A stretch of 64,000 bases of DNA from Lateolabrax maculatus (GCA_031216445.1 CM062206.1:27369501-27433500); one strand, 5' to 3'. Shown: positions 12,639 to 26,781, numbered from the stretch's first letter. The notes: generated by a model from the sequence alone, not told the origin. Made by a program: numbers and translations.

Positions 12639-13989
12639 ACCAGTAAAGAGCCATCAGCTGTCAGATAGCACTTTGTAAATTATGCAGCAGTTAATGTTCT
12701 CCTGTTATCAGAGAAAGTTTTATGCTTTCATGCAACTGAGCTGGCTCGTTTATGATCTCAAAAAAAAAAAAAATTCTATTAAAGTGTACCATGTTATGCT
12801 AGTATGCTAATGGTGGAAATAGCGCCACCTTGTGTTGCAAAGAGTTGTTAGATAATGTTGTCAGAAAGGAACCTAGCAAGGTTGACCTGTTTACATTTGT
12901 GTTTTGGGAAAACTTTTAATTATAGTAGTTATAATGTAGTACAAATACAAAACCCAAGGAGTGATGTTTTTCTGTGTTGGTTTAAACCTTGGACTGATGC
13001 TCGCTTTGGGACACAAAAGCATTTGTTGTACTTTCAGTTTTGATCAGAAATGCAATGATTTTGCATGCACTGAAGTCCTGTAATTATCAGGTGTTTACCT
13101 GTTTAATATTGTGAGACTGTTACATGCATAGAATTAGCTCACAAAAATGTGGTTTTATTTTTGCCATGTCCATGTCATGTTCTACAGTCAAATCAAACCA
13201 CAAGTTTGTTGTTTAGCTGCTGTTTTGTACTTGAATGTACAAGAAAGTGATACTTGGGAACAGAACACTTGAGGCTGAATAATAGATTTAATGCATATTG
13301 TTATTACAATAGCCTAACAGACATAGATCACACTATGAGCAATTTTGCAACTAGCTTTAAAATACATTAAATATGACAAGAGGATAGAGAACAGTAATTT
13401 TATTGTTTATTGTAAGGTTATTACATGAGTGATAAAACACACATTTTATATTGGAGAATTGGAATCAAAAGTAACAATATCGAACATTTATTGTTCAGTC
13501 TAGATCTGTCAGTGATGCAATTATTTTTTTAATAAATGTTGTAATGCAGCTGAACAAACCCAGTGAGTGTTCTTTTAAAGTATATGTTTGTGGTGTTTTT
13601 CCCTTTATTAGGTAATAACAGCTAAAATAGATAAGAAATGGGAGAAGGACAAGGACCCATTCAAGGAAATTGGTTTGTTTAATTTAACTGAACTGAAATG
13701 AACTGAAAAAAAATGAGTGAGTAGTAAGTAGTAGGTATCATAATTCTAAGTGGGGTTAAATTTGTATCAAGCAGTCCACACAAAATGAAAAAATTAAGTT
13801 AACACTAAGCATGGCTATTAAGTTACATGAACTTTTTTTTTTTTTTTTTAGTTGTACTACTTGATTTGGTACTGCACACTTAAAATAAACAAGCTTTTCT
13901 AACTCACTATTCTTAAGATTACTTTGCTTAATTTGCAACGAGTTTGCATACTTTTTTTAAGTAAGGTCAACTAATTAGATTTTACAGTG

Positions 13990-14550
13990 AGTATACGTAC
14001 ACACGTCTCCCGCAGAGCTATGTTGAAAGTCCCTCAATATTCAGTCGAGTATTGGCTAATGACCTGCAACACCTAGACGTGTCCAGTACAGTACTACAAT
14101 ATGTAGATGATCTCTTGATATGTAGCACCTCCAAAGCTCAATGTGCACAAGACTCAGTCTCAGCCCTGATGGCTTTAGAAAAGGGGGCTCACAAGGTGAG
14201 TAAAAATAAATTACAGTTTTGCCAGACACAGGTTGAATACTTAGGTAGACAACTCTGTGGCACTAAATGAGCTATAGTGCCCTCACAAATTGAGGCAGTA
14301 TCGAAAGCTCCCAAACCACAAACGGTGAGACACATGTCGTCATTTCTGCCATCTCAGCTTTACTAGAAGCCATACACCATCCAAAAGTGTTAGCCATCAT
14401 TAAATGCGTAGCTCATCAAAAAACGAATTCCCTGATAGCTAAAGGCAACAACTTAGCAGATGAAGCCGCAAAACGCATAGCTACACCCACCTGTATAGGA
14501 CCACTGCTAGTAGCTGGAGATTGTGAACCACTGACAAACTTATATATATA

Positions 14551-14587
<37 letters not shown>

Positions 14588-14870
14588 CTATATATATGTG
14601 CTGCTATGTAATAGCAGCACAACATCAGGCAAGTCCATATGCACATTCTGTATGGGCAAAAAGGGGGGCAAGTATAATCACTGAAGAAGGTCCATCACAT
14701 GGGCTATGGCGAAGTGCACATGGACATATTGTCCTCCCAACATCTTTGGTACAGGTTGCTACACGTAGTGCGCATGGTCAGGACCATTGCACAAGTGGGG
14801 AGGTGTTGAGACGCCTTCAAGCAGTCTGGTGGTCACCATTTTTCCGACCTGCGTTTGTAGCTGAGACAAT
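13990..14870 (+). mobile_element. Retroviral pol fragment in U2
   Basis: Same remnant with a GAT-interrupted TA tract about 44 bp long (14541-14584). Confidence 0.85.
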
Positions 14871-14990
14871 TTTGCAAGGAAGGTTTTTTTCTGTTGCTCT
14901 GGTATTTCAAGTCTGATACTGCATGTTAGTGTTTTTGTTTTTTGTTTCTATTTTGCCGGGCTTGATGCTAAAATGATCTTTTCTTTTCAG

Positions 14991-17900
14991 ATTTTTCAAG
15001 AAGACAAAAAACTTCCTATGCAGTGGTTGTGTAAGTACTGCACATTTTGTGCTGAAAAGAGGTGCTTCTTACTTAAGCATTACCGCTTAAAACACGGGTG
15101 CCACACTCGAATATCACCACTACCGTGCCTTTATAAGGAGTGCCTGTGCACATTTAAATCTTTCAATGCACTCAAAGTCCACTTATCAACATGGCACACT
15201 CAAAAGGACCTGGGGAACGTGGGTGAAACTGCTTTCCATTGTCAGCTGTGTGACTTTGTGGAGCCTTGCACTGGAGCTGACTTTTTTACCCATTTACGAA
15301 GACATTTGAAGCTGAAGCAAAAGGTTTCCTGTCCATATCAAGGCTGTAGCTTTCAGAGCAATGTTTATTCAACCTTTAATGCACATAAAAGCAAAGAACA
15401 TCAAGACCACAATAAGATGGCATTCAAACCTGAAATTGTGTCACATAATGTACTTGAGGTACCTCCACCTAATATAAATATTCAACCTGAGGATAGTGCC
15501 CCTGAAACTGATCAGGTTGAGTTTGAGGTTACTGAGCTCAATGAAGATGTGGGAGACTTGGAGAGTCAGTTGGAACATAATGTAGCTGCTGTTTTTCTGA
15601 AAATGTCATCGATTCTTAACATCTCTGAAAATGCCCTGCAAGAAGTTATAGAGCAGATCAACCAAATTTATGTGCTTTCACAGCCATTGTTACATACCTC
15701 GGTTGGAAAAATACTAAATCAACATTGTGGAGATGTTGAGGACTCTTAAGTGAGTGAGATAGCTAAAGTATTTACTGAGAATAATGTATTCCTGAAATTC
15801 ACTTCTACTAGGGGGTCATTGTCAACCACTAGCAAGCGAACATCATACATTTGAAAAGAATTCTCAGTGGTGACGCCTATTGAGTTTGTCCTAAAAAATG
15901 ACAGGCAGACAGTTGTGTATATCCCCATACTAAAAATGCTGCAGACATTACTAAACAATGGAGAAATTTTAGATAAGGCCATGTCATCTGAGACAAATTT
16001 GTCACAAGGATACAGATCTCACAGGGATGGTTACCGGTTTAAAGACAATTCTCTCTTGACAGAGGAAGAATTCAGGATTGCTCTTTTCTTGTACATAGAT
16101 GATTTTGAGGTGGCTAAGCCCTTGGGAACCTCCAGAAAGAAACACAAGCTGCCATCTACTGGGTACTTGGAAATCTACACCCTAAATATCGCTCCTCTCT
16201 TCATTCCATTCAGCTTGCTCTACTCATCATCGCTGAAGATGATATCAGGAAGTTGACTTTAAATGAGAGACCACAGTCTATTGAAGAATTAAAAGTGCAA
16301 CTGGTAGATAAACTGTCACTGCAGTATGACTTTAAACTGCAGTATGAAGATCAAGACTTCCATAATGCCCTCTGCAATTTGACTGAAATAACTGATTTAC
16401 CTGAAAGAGCTACGCTCAAAATCATCCCTCTTGTGACTCTCCATTTAACCGCATTGTCATCACCCACCACAACATCAGACACTGAGTGCAGCACAGCACA
16501 CACTGAGATCCTGTCGACAGGAAGAGCATCACCATCGCTAAGACAACAGTGGCCAGATTTCTTTGACATACCCAATTTCTCAGTTGATGTTGACTATAGA
16601 CTCAGACAGGCAGATCTTGCCTTTATGAAGGATGGAACACGTATGACTCTACCACGAGATATGAAGCATGACATACTAGAAAAGCTTGCTGAGACGATGT
16701 ACAGTTTCAAGGCTTACCCTAAAGATGATGACTTCAGCAGTGTTGCAAAAGCACTAATTAGCAAACACCCCTGCCTCACTGAGCCTGGACCACACAGATG
16801 GTATGGCTGGAAAAACAGCCTTAAATTATCGCACAAAGCTTCAAAAAGCTGGATGTGAGGATGTAGCAATCAATGGAGGCAAAAGAAGTAAAGGCAACCC
16901 AGAAGGAGAATCCTCAAGCAAGAATATCAAACGGCCAAAAAGAGGTGAAGCAAACTACCTACCTAACTTACCTGAAGGACATGATGAAACAAGCCTTGAA
17001 AATGCCAGAAAGGTTCTCGTGGAAGAAATGAAGAAGAAACAACCCAATGGCACTCTCATCTCACAAATGATGGACCAATCATTCCCACTACGCAGACAAG
17101 AAATTGTAGAAAAGGAACCTGCTGTACAGAACATTGTTGAACGATGGCCAGCACTCTTCACAGACAGGTAAACTATTTTTGTTCTCAACCAATAAAATAA
17201 TGCCTATCAAAAAGAAATTCAAGGTGTGTGGCTAGAAATCCAAACACACTTGTTGGAATGTTAACACTTCTGCCATCTCTCCATCCCTACCCACCCCTCT
17301 CTCTACTTTTCAGGTGTTTGCTGAGTTCAACAGAATCGCAAGTAAGAATCTTGAGGGAGACTTCTTTGAGGCTCTGGACCAGTATACCCCACGTTTCATT
17401 GAACTTTTCAAAACAAGAAGGGGAACTGTTGGCCAGAAGCTCAGTGAGCTGATGCAGCACATGAGCTGGATGGTAAGTAGGTTAATTTTGCTTTTGATCT
17501 GTGTGATAGTTCATCAATCAAGTTCTAAATGAGATGATCCAGCCCAACCTATTCTATTTCCTGTCTGACTTGTGCTTGTGCCTTGCAAATTACTCTGTTA
17601 ACTGGTCTTTTCTCTCTCTGTGTATCATTAGACACCAGACGTGACAGTACTTCGCTCTGTTGTCCTCAAAGGCATTCCTATTTTACTTGGTGACGACTCC
17701 AGTGAATTCTTCAAGACATGCTCTGTAAGTACTTGCACATAAGAAAAAGTTTGGTCTGCATTAAAATAGAACTATATCTGTGCTGACATAGAAGATGTAA
17801 TTTTATCTGCACAATATACAATATACATTTTGTACAGTGATTGATGTATTTTGTATGGCAATTCCTCCACAGCTAATCTGAGAGGTATTTAAACAGCCAG

Positions 17901-18517
17901 TAAATAAAAATGAAATTTGCCACATAAACGTTGTACACATTAATTAATTGTAAATCTAAGGAGCAGGAGTCCAGGCTGAAAAGTCAGTGTCACTGTTTAG
18001 AGAATATATGGACCTTGTGGACCATAGCTTTAGTTTAATCATACCACATTTATTTTGTTGGTTATATTGTAACAATCCAGTGTGAACACATATTTAAAAC
18101 CATATTCCCTAGCAAATGCTTTCAACATTAAAAATGAATGTTTAGAAGAGCATAAATTGCCATGCTGAAGAATGTGTGTGTGTGTCTTTGTAGGGTACAG
18201 CGAGAGACGAGGCCCTAGAATGCACTGTCGGTGTGCTGACAGTTGTCAGTGAAGATAATCCTCATGAGGGTCCAAGTTCAGTAGACCTCCAGCCCATCTC
18301 CACTGCCATCATTCTGGAGGGAGGTATCATCATGGATCATATAAAAAAACTTGCCTCAGGCAGTTTGTCTGTTATTTGGGCTTACATATGCTTTGCATTT
18401 GGATTACCCAAAATGCATGGCAAATACACTCAACTTCATTCAGACTGTGATGCTTGGACTGGGAAAGAAAACCTCCCACCAAAACTGTTAACTTTGAAGA
18501 ACAGTCTACTGGGTTAG
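14991..18517 (+). pseudogene. C2H2/SAMD3-like pseudogene copy U3
   Basis: E3 14991-17167, E4 17314-17472, E5 17632-17724, E6 18194-18517. All shared lesions are present. The E5-E6 intron carries the GTTTAGAG variant, shared only with U4. Confidence 0.8.
15018..15749 (+). CDS. Four-finger C2H2 open frame, copy U3
   Basis: Open and identical in protein sense to U1 and U9 as far as I can read. Confidence 0.4.
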   Translation: MQWLCKYCTFCAEKRCFLLKHYRLKHGCHTRISPLPCLYKECLCTFKSFNALKVHLSTWHTQKDLGNVGETAFHCQLCDFVEPCTGADFFTHLRRHLKLKQKVSCPYQGCSFQSNVYSTFNAHKSKEHQDHNKMAFKPEIVSHNVLEVPPPNINIQPEDSAPETDQVEFEVTELNEDVGDLESQLEHNVAAVFLKMSSILNISENALQEVIEQINQIYVLSQPLLHTSVGKILNQHCGDVEDS

Positions 18518-19868
18518 ACCAGTAAAGAGCCATCAGCTGTCAGATAGCACTTTGTAAATTATGCAGCAGTTAATGTTCTCCTGTTATCAGAGAAAGTTTT
18601 ATGCTTTCATGCAACTGAGCTGGCTTGTTTATGATCTCAAAAAAAAAAAAAATTCTATTAAAGTGTACCATGTTATGCTAGTATGCTAATGGTGGAAATA
18701 GCGCCACCTTGTGTTGCAAAGAGTTGTTAGATAATGTTGTCAGAAAGGAACCTAGCAAGGTTGACCTGTTTACATTTGTGTTTTGGGAAAACTTTTAATT
18801 ATAGTAGTTATAATGTAGTACAAATACAAAACCCAAGGAGTGATGTTTTTCTGTGTTGGTTTAAACCTTGGACTGATGCTCGCTTTGGGACACAAAAGCA
18901 TTTGTTGTACTTTCAGTTTTGATCAGAAATGCAATGATTTTGCATGCACTGAAGTCCTGTAATTATCAGGTGTTTACCTGTTTAATATTGTGAGACTGTT
19001 ACATGCATAGAATTAGCTCACAAAAATGTGGTTTTATTTTTGCCATGTCCATGTCATGTTCTACAGTCAAATCAAACCACAAGTTTGTTGTTTAGCTGCT
19101 GTTTTGTACTTGAATGTACAAGAAAGTGATACTTGGGAACAGAACACTTGAGGCTGAATAATAGATTTAATGCATATTGTTATTACAATAGCCTAACAGA
19201 CATAGATCACACTATGAGCAATTTTGCAACTAGCTTTAAAATACATTAAATATGACAAGAGGATAGAGAACAGTCATTTTATTGTTTATTGTAAGGTTAT
19301 TACATGAGTGATAAAACACACATTTTATATTGGAGAATTGGAATCAAAAGTAACAATATCGAACATTTATTGTTCAGTCTAGATCTGTCAGTGATGCAAT
19401 TATTTTTTTAATAAATGTTGTAATGCAGCTGAACAAACCCAGTGAGTGTTCTTTTAAAGTATATGTTTGTGGTGTTTTTCCCTTTATTAGGTAATAACAG
19501 CTAAAATAGATAAGAAATGGGAGAAGGACAAGGACCCATTCAAGGAAATTGGTTTGTTTAATTTAACTGAACTGAAATGAACTGAAAAAAAATGAGTGAG
19601 TAGTAAGTAGTAGGTATCATAATTCTAAGTGGGGTTAAATTTGTATCAAGCAGTCCACACAAAATGAAAAAATTAAGTTAACACTAAGCATGGCTATTAA
19701 GTTACATGAACTTTTTTTTTTTTTTTTTAGTTGTACTACTTGATTTGGTACTGCACACTTAAAATAAACAAGCTTTTCTAACTCACTATTCTTAAGATTA
19801 CTTTGCTTAATTTGCAACGAGTTTGCATACTTTTTTTAAGTAAGGTCAACTAATTAGATTTTACAGTG

Positions 19869-20429
19869 AGTATACGTACACACGTCTCCCGCAGAGCTAT
19901 GTTGAAAGTCCCTCAATATTCAGTCGAGTATTGGCTAATGACCTGCAACACCTAGACGTGTCCAGTACAGTACTACAATATGTAGATGATCTCTTGATAT
20001 GTAGCACCTCCAAAGCTCAATGTGCACAAGACTCAGTCTCAGCCCTGATGGCTTTAGAAAAGGGGGCTCACAAGGTGAGTAAAAATAAATTACAGTTTTG
20101 CCAGACACAGGTTGAATACTTAGGTAGACAACTCTGTGGCACTAAATGAGCTATAGTGCCCTCACAAATTGAGGCAGTATCGAAAGCTCCCAAACCACAA
20201 ACGGTGAGACACATGTCGTCATTTCTGCCATCTCAGCTTTACTAGAAGCCATACACCATCCAAAAGTGTTAGCCATCATTAAATGCGTAGCTCATCAAAA
20301 AACGAATTCCCTGATAGCTAAAGGCAACAACTTAGCAGATGAAGCCGCAAAACGCATAGCTACACCCACCTGTATAGGACCACTGCTAGTAGCTGGAGAT
20401 TGTGAACCACTGACAAACTTATATATATA

Positions 20430-20464
<35 letters not shown>

Positions 20465-20747
20465 CTATATATATGTGCTGCTATGTAATAGCAGCACAAC
20501 ATCAGGCAAGTCCATATGCACATTCTGTATGGGCAAAAAGGGGGGCAAGTATAATCACTGAAGAAGGTCCATCACATGGGCTATGGCGAAGTGCACATGG
20601 ACATATTGTCCTCCCAACATCTTTGGTACAGGTTGCTACACGTAGTGCGCATGGTCAGGACCATTGCACAAGTGGGGAGGTGTTGAGACGCCTTCAAGCA
20701 GTCTGGTGGTCACCATTTTTCCGACCTGCGTTTGTAGCTGAGACAAT
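19869..20747 (+). mobile_element. Retroviral pol fragment in U3
   Basis: Same remnant with a TA tract near 20419-20462. Confidence 0.85.
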
Positions 20748-20867
20748 TTTGCAAGGAAGGTTTTTTTCTGTTGCTCTGGTATTTCAAGTCTGATACTGAA
20801 TGTTAGTGTTTTTGTTTTTTGTTTCTATTTTGCCGGGCTTGATGCTAAAATGATCTTTTCTTTTCAG

Positions 20868-23800
20868 ATTTTTCAAGAAGACAAAAAACTTCCTATGCAG
20901 TGGTTGTGTAAGTACTGCACATTTTGTGCTGAAAAGAGGTGCTTCTTACTTAAGCATTACCGCTTAAAACACGGGTGCCACACTCGAATATCACCACTAC
21001 CGTGCCTTTATAAGGAGTGCCTGTGCACATTTAAATCTTTCAATGCACTCAAAGTCCACTTATCAACATGGCACACTCAAAAGGACCTGGGGAACGTGGG
21101 TGAAACTGCTTTCCATTGTCAGCTGTGTGACTTTGTGGAGCCTTGCACTGGAGCTGACTTTTTTACCCATTTACGAAGACATTTGAAGCTGAAGCAAAAG
21201 GTTTCCTGTCCATATCAAGGCTGTAGCTTTCAGAGCAATGTTTATTCAACCTTTAATGCACATAAAAGCAAAGAACATCAAGACCACAATAAGATGGCAT
21301 TCAAACCTGAAATTGTGTCACATAATGTACTTGAGGTACCTCCACCTAATATAAATATTCAACCTGAGGATAGTGCCCCTGAAACTGATCAGGTTGAGTT
21401 TGAGGTTACTGAGCTCAATGAAGATGTGGGAGACTTGGAGAGTCAGTTGGAACATAATGTAGCTGCTGTTTTTCTGAAAATGTCATCGATTCTTAACATC
21501 TCTGAAAATGCCCTGCAAGAAGTTATAGAGCAGAACAACCAAATTTATGTGCTTTCACAGCCATTGTTACATACCTCGGTTGGAAAAATACTAAATCAAC
21601 ATTGTGGAGATGTTGAGGACTCTTAAGTGAGTGAGATAGCTAAAGTATTTACTGAGAATAATGTATTCCTGAAATTCACTTCTACTAGGGGGTCATTGTC
21701 AACCACTAGCAAGCGAACATCATACATTTGAAAAGAATTCTCAGTGGTGACGCCTATTGAGTTTGTCCTAAAAAATGACAGGCAGACAGTTGTGTATATC
21801 CCCATACTAAAAATGCTGCAGACATTACTAAACAATGGAGAAATTTTAGATAAGGCCATGTCATCTGAGACAAATTTGTCACAAGGATACAGATCTCACA
21901 GGGATGGTTACCGGTTTAAAGACAATTCTCTCTTGACAGAGGAAGAATTCAGGATTGCTCTTTTCTTGTACATAGATGATTTTGAGGTGGCTAAGCCCTT
22001 GGGAACCTCCAGAAAGAAACACAAGCTGCCATCTACTGGGTACTTGGAAATCTACACCCTAAATATCGCTCCTCTCTTCATTCCATTCAGCTTGCTCTAC
22101 TCATCATCGCTGAAGATGATATCAGGAAGTTGACTTTAAATGAGAGACCACAGTCTATTGAAGAATTAAAAGTGCAACTGGTAGATAAACTGTCACTGCA
22201 GTATGACTTTAAACTGCAGTATGAAGATCAAGACTTCCATAATGCCCTCTGCAATTTGACTGAAATAACTGATTTACCTGAAAGAGCTACGCTCAAAATC
22301 ATCCCTCTTGTGACTCTCCATTTAACCGCATTGTCATCACCCACCACAACATCAGACACTGAGTGCAGCACAGCACACACTGAGATCCTGTCGACAGGAA
22401 GAGCATCACCATCGCTAAGACAACAGTGGCCAGATTTCTTTGACATACCCAATTTCTCAGTTGATGTTGACTATAGACTCAGACAGGCAGATCTTGCCTT
22501 TATGAAGGATGGAACACGTATGACTCTACCACGAGATATGAAGCATGACATACTAGAAAAGCTTGCTGAGACGATGTACAGTTTCAAGGCTTACCCTAAA
22601 GATGATGACTTCAGCAGTGTTGCAAAAGCACTAATTAGCAAACACCCCTGCCTCACTGAGCCTGGACCACACAGATGGTATGGCTGGAAAAACAGCCTTA
22701 AATTATCGCACAAAGCTTCAAAAAGCTGGATGTGAGGATGTAGCAATCAATGGAGGCAAAAGAAGTAAAGGCAACCCAGAAGGAGAATCCTCAAGCAAGA
22801 ATATCAAACGGCCAAAAAGAGGTGAAGCAAACTACCTACCTAACTTACCTGAAGGACATGATGAAACAAGCCTTGAAAATGCCAGAAAGGTTCTCGTGGA
22901 AGAAATGAAGAAGAAACAACCCAATGGCACTCTCATCTCACAAATGATGGACCAATCATTCCCACTACGCAGACAAGAAATTGTAGAAAAGGAACCTGCT
23001 GTACAGAACATTGTTGAACGATGGCCAGCACTCTTCACAGACAGGTAAACTATTTTTGTTCTCAACCAATAAAATAATGCCTATCAAAAAGAAATTCAAG
23101 GTGTGTGGCTAGAAATCCAAACACACTTGTTGGAATGTTAACACTTCTGCCATCTCTCCATCCCTACCCACCCCTCTCTCTACTTTTCAGGTGTTTGCTG
23201 AGTTCAACAGAATCGCAAGTAAGAATCTTGAGGGAGACTTCTTTGAGGCTCTGGACCAGTATACCCCACGTTTCATTGAACTTTTCAAAACAAGAAGGGG
23301 AACTGTTGGCCAGAAGCTCAGTGAGCTGATGCAGCACATGAGCTGGATGGTAAGTAGGTTAATTTTGCTTTTGATCTGTGTGATAGTTCATCAATCAAGT
23401 TCTAAATGAGATGATCCAGCCCAACCTATTCTATTTCCTGTCTGACTTGTGCTTGTGCCTTGCAAATTACTCTGTTAACTGGTCTTTTCTCTCTCTGTGT
23501 ATCATTAGACACCAGACGTGACAGTACTTCGCTCTGTTGTCCTCAAAGGCATTCCTATTTTACTTGGTGACGACTCCAGTGAATTCTTCAAGACATGCTC
23601 TGTAAGTACTTGCACATAAGAAAAAGTTTGGTCTGCATTAAAATAGAACTATATCTGTGCTGACATAGAAGATGTAATTTTATCTGCACAATATACAATA
23701 TACATTTTGTACAGTGATTGATGTATTTTGTATGGCAATTCCTCCACAGCTAATCTGAGAGGTATTTAAACAGCCAGTAAATAAAAATGAAATTTGCCAC

Positions 23801-24394
23801 ATAAACGTTGTACACATTAATTAATTGTAAATCTAAGGAGCAGGAGTCCAGGCTGAAAAGTCAGTGTCACTGTTTAGAGAATATATGGACCTTGTGGACC
23901 ATAGCTTTAGTTTAATCATACCACATTTATTTTGTTGGTTATATTGTAACAATCCAGTGTGAACACATATTTAAAACCATATTCCCTAGCAAATGCTTTC
24001 AACATTAAAAATGAATGTTTAGAAGAGCATAAATTGCCATGCTGAAGAATGTGTGTGTGTGTCTTTGTAGGGTACAGCGAGAGACGAGGCCCTAGAATGC
24101 ACTGTCGGTGTGCTGACAGTTGTCAGTGAAGATAATCCTCATGAGGGTCCAAGTTCAGTAGACCTCCAGCCCATCTCCACTGCCATCATTCTGGAGGGAG
24201 GTATCATCATGGATCATATAAAAAAACTTGCCTCAGGCAGTTTGTCTGTTATTTGGGCTTACATATGCTTTGCATTTGGATTACCCAAAATGCATGGCAA
24301 ATACACTCAACTTCATTCAGACTGTGATGCTTGGACTGGGAAAGAAAACCTCCCACCAAAACTGTTAACTTTGAAGAACAGTCTACTGGGTTAG
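20868..24394 (+). pseudogene. C2H2/SAMD3-like pseudogene copy U4
   Basis: E3 20868-23044, E4 23191-23349, E5 23509-23601, E6 24071-24394. Shared lesions are present, plus the Ile-to-Asn change at 21535, the only missense I saw inside the open zinc-finger frame. Confidence 0.8.
20895..21626 (+). CDS. Four-finger C2H2 open frame, copy U4
   Basis: Open, with one missense (Ile to Asn at 21535) in the C-terminal helical part, outside the fingers. Confidence 0.4.
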   Translation: MQWLCKYCTFCAEKRCFLLKHYRLKHGCHTRISPLPCLYKECLCTFKSFNALKVHLSTWHTQKDLGNVGETAFHCQLCDFVEPCTGADFFTHLRRHLKLKQKVSCPYQGCSFQSNVYSTFNAHKSKEHQDHNKMAFKPEIVSHNVLEVPPPNINIQPEDSAPETDQVEFEVTELNEDVGDLESQLEHNVAAVFLKMSSILNISENALQEVIEQNNQIYVLSQPLLHTSVGKILNQHCGDVEDS

Positions 24395-25745
24395 ACCAGT
24401 AAAGAGCCATCAGCTGTCAGATAGCACTTTGTAAATTATGCAGCAGTTAATGTTCTCCTGTTATCAGAGAAAGTTTTATGCTTTCATGCAACTGAGCTGG
24501 CTTGTTTATGATCTCAAAAAAAAAAAAAATTCTATTAAAGTGTACCATGTTATGCTAGTATGCTAATGGTGGAAATAGCGCCACCTTGTGTTGCAAAGAG
24601 TTGTTAGATAATGTTGTCAGAAAGGAACCTAGCAAGGTTGACCTGTTTACATTTGTGTTTTGGGAAAACTTTTAATTATAGTAGTTATAATGTAGTACAA
24701 ATACAAAACCCAAGGAGTGATGTTTTTCTGTGTTGGTTTAAACCTTGGACTGATGCTCGCTTTGGGACACAAAAGCATTTGTTGTACTTTCAGTTTTGAT
24801 CAGAAATGCAATGATTTTGCATGCACTGAAGTCCTGTAATTATCAGGTGTTTACCTGTTTAATATTGTGAGACTGTTACATGCATAGAATTAGCTCACAA
24901 AAATGTGGTTTTATTTTTGCCATGTCCATGTCATGTTCTACAGTCAAATCAAACCACAAGTTTGTTGTTTAGCTGCTGTTTTGTACTTGAATGTACAAGA
25001 AAGTGATACTTGGGAACAGAACACTTGAGGCTGAATAATAGATTTAATGCATATTGTTATTACAATAGCCTAACAGACATAGATCACACTATGAGCAATT
25101 TTGCAACTAGCTTTAAAATACATTAAATATGACAAGAGGATAGAGAACAGTCATTTTATTGTTTATTGTAAGGTTATTACATGAGTGATAAAACACACAT
25201 TTTATATTGGAGAATTGGAATCAAAAGTAACAATATCGAACATTTATTGTTCAGTCTAGATCTGTCAGTGATGCAATTATTTTTTTAATAAATGTTGTAA
25301 TGCAGCTGAACAAACCCAGTGAGTGTTCTTTTAAAGTATATGTTTGTGGTGTTTTTCCCTTTATTAGGTAATAACAGCTAAAATAGATAAGAAATGGGAG
25401 AAGGACAAGGACCCATTCAAGGAAATTGGTTTGTTTAATTTAACTGAACTGAAATGAACTGAAAAAAAATGAGTGAGTAGTAAGTAGTAGGTATCATAAT
25501 TCTAAGTGGGGTTAAATTTGTATCAAGCAGTCCACACAAAATGAAAAAATTAAGTTAACACTAAGCATGGCTATTAAGTTACATGAACTTTTTTTTTTTT
25601 TTTTTAGTTGTACTACTTGATTTGGTACTGCACACTTAAAATAAACAAGCTTTTCTAACTCACTATTCTTAAGATTACTTTGCTTAATTTGCAACGAGTT
25701 TGCATACTTTTTTTAAGTAAGGTCAACTAATTAGATTTTACAGTG

Positions 25746-26306
25746 AGTATACGTACACACGTCTCCCGCAGAGCTATGTTGAAAGTCCCTCAATATTCAG
25801 TCGAGTATTGGCTAATGACCTGCAACACCTAGATGTGTCCAGTACAGTACTACAATATGTAGATGATCTCTTGATATGTAGCACCTCCAAAGCTCAATGT
25901 GCACAAGACTCAGTCTCAGCCCTGATGGCTTTAGAAAAGGGGGCTCACAAGGTGAGTAAAAATAAATTACAGTTTTGCCAGACACAGGTTGAATACTTAG
26001 GTAGACAACTCTGTGGCACTAAATGAGCTATAGTGCCCTCACAAATTGAGGCAGTATCGAAAGCTCCCAAACCACAAACGGTGAGACACATGTCGTCATT
26101 TCTGCCATCTCAGCTTTACTAGAAGCCATACACCATCCAAAAGTGTTAGCCATCATTAAATGCGTAGCTCATCAAAAAACGAATTCCCTGATAGCTAAAG
26201 GCAACAACTTAGCAGATGAAGCCGCAAAACGCATAGCTACACCCACCTGTATAGGACCACTGCTAGTAGCTGGAGATTGTGAACCACTGACAAACTTATA
26301 TATATA

Positions 26307-26378
<72 letters not shown>

Positions 26379-26661
26379 CTATATATATGTGCTGCTATGT
26401 AATAGCAGCACAACATCAGGCAAGTCCATATGCACATTCTGTATGGGCAAAAAGGGGGGCAAGTATAATCACTGAAGAAGGTCCATCACATGGGCTATGG
26501 CGAAGTGCACATGGACATATTGTCCTCCCAACATCTTTGGTACAGGTTGCTACACGTAGTGCGCATGGTCAGGACCATTGCACAAGTGGGGAGGTGTTGA
26601 GACGCCTTCAAGCAGTCTGGTGGTCACCATTTTTCCGACCTGCGTTTGTAGCTGAGACAAT
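25746..26661 (+). mobile_element. Retroviral pol fragment in U4
   Basis: Same remnant with the largest TA tract in the window (26296-26375), which contains two GAT interruptions as if an inner block had been duplicated. Confidence 0.85.
26296..26375 (+). repeat. Hypervariable TA microsatellite (longest allele)
   Basis: A (TA)n tract inside the pol fragment, between the RNase H and integrase parts. Length classes differ strongly: about 15 bp in U1, U5 and U7; about 34-45 bp with one GAT in U0, U2, U3, U6 and U9; about 57 bp in U8 (49713-49769); about 80 bp with two GATs in U4. Confidence 0.9.
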
Positions 26662-26781
26662 TTTGCAAGGAAGGTTTTTTTCTGTTGCTCTGGTATTTCA
26701 AGTCTGATACTGCATGTTAGTCTTTTTGTTTTTTGTTTCTATTTTGCCGGGCTTGATGCTAAAATGATCTTTTCTTTTCAG

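Larger units (their letters stand above)
8993..14870 (+). repeat. Array unit U2 (5878 bp)
   Basis: Complete short unit. Marker bases: C at 9454 (synonymous, in the fourth zinc finger), CAC instead of GAC near 10620 (His for Asp; shared with U3, U4, U6), an A in exon 6 near 12564 (Asn for Asp), and CTCG for CTTG near 12746. It carries a long TA tract (about 14541-14584). The 3' noncoding tract is 12639-13989. Confidence 0.95.
14871..20747 (+). repeat. Array unit U3 (5877 bp)
   Basis: Complete short unit, sharing with U4 the insertion-like variant GTTTAGAGAAT near 17996 (others read GTTTAAGAAT) and the CAC allele near 16498. The TA tract lies near 20419-20462. The 3' noncoding tract is 18518-19868. 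Confidence 0.95.
20748..26661 (+). repeat. Array unit U4 (5914 bp, longest short unit)
   Basis: Complete short unit. Its extra length is the TA tract (about 26296-26375), which has two GAT interruptions. Private bases: A near 20799, A at 21535 (Ile to Asn in the zinc-finger reading frame) and T near 25833. It shares GTTTAGAGAAT (near 23874) and the CAC allele with U3. The 3' noncoding tract is 24395-25745. Confidence 0.95.

Noticed and set aside
26143..26475. Tyr-Ile repeat protein
   Set aside because: The repeat is just the translated TA microsatellite within the pol remnant, and its length varies between units.
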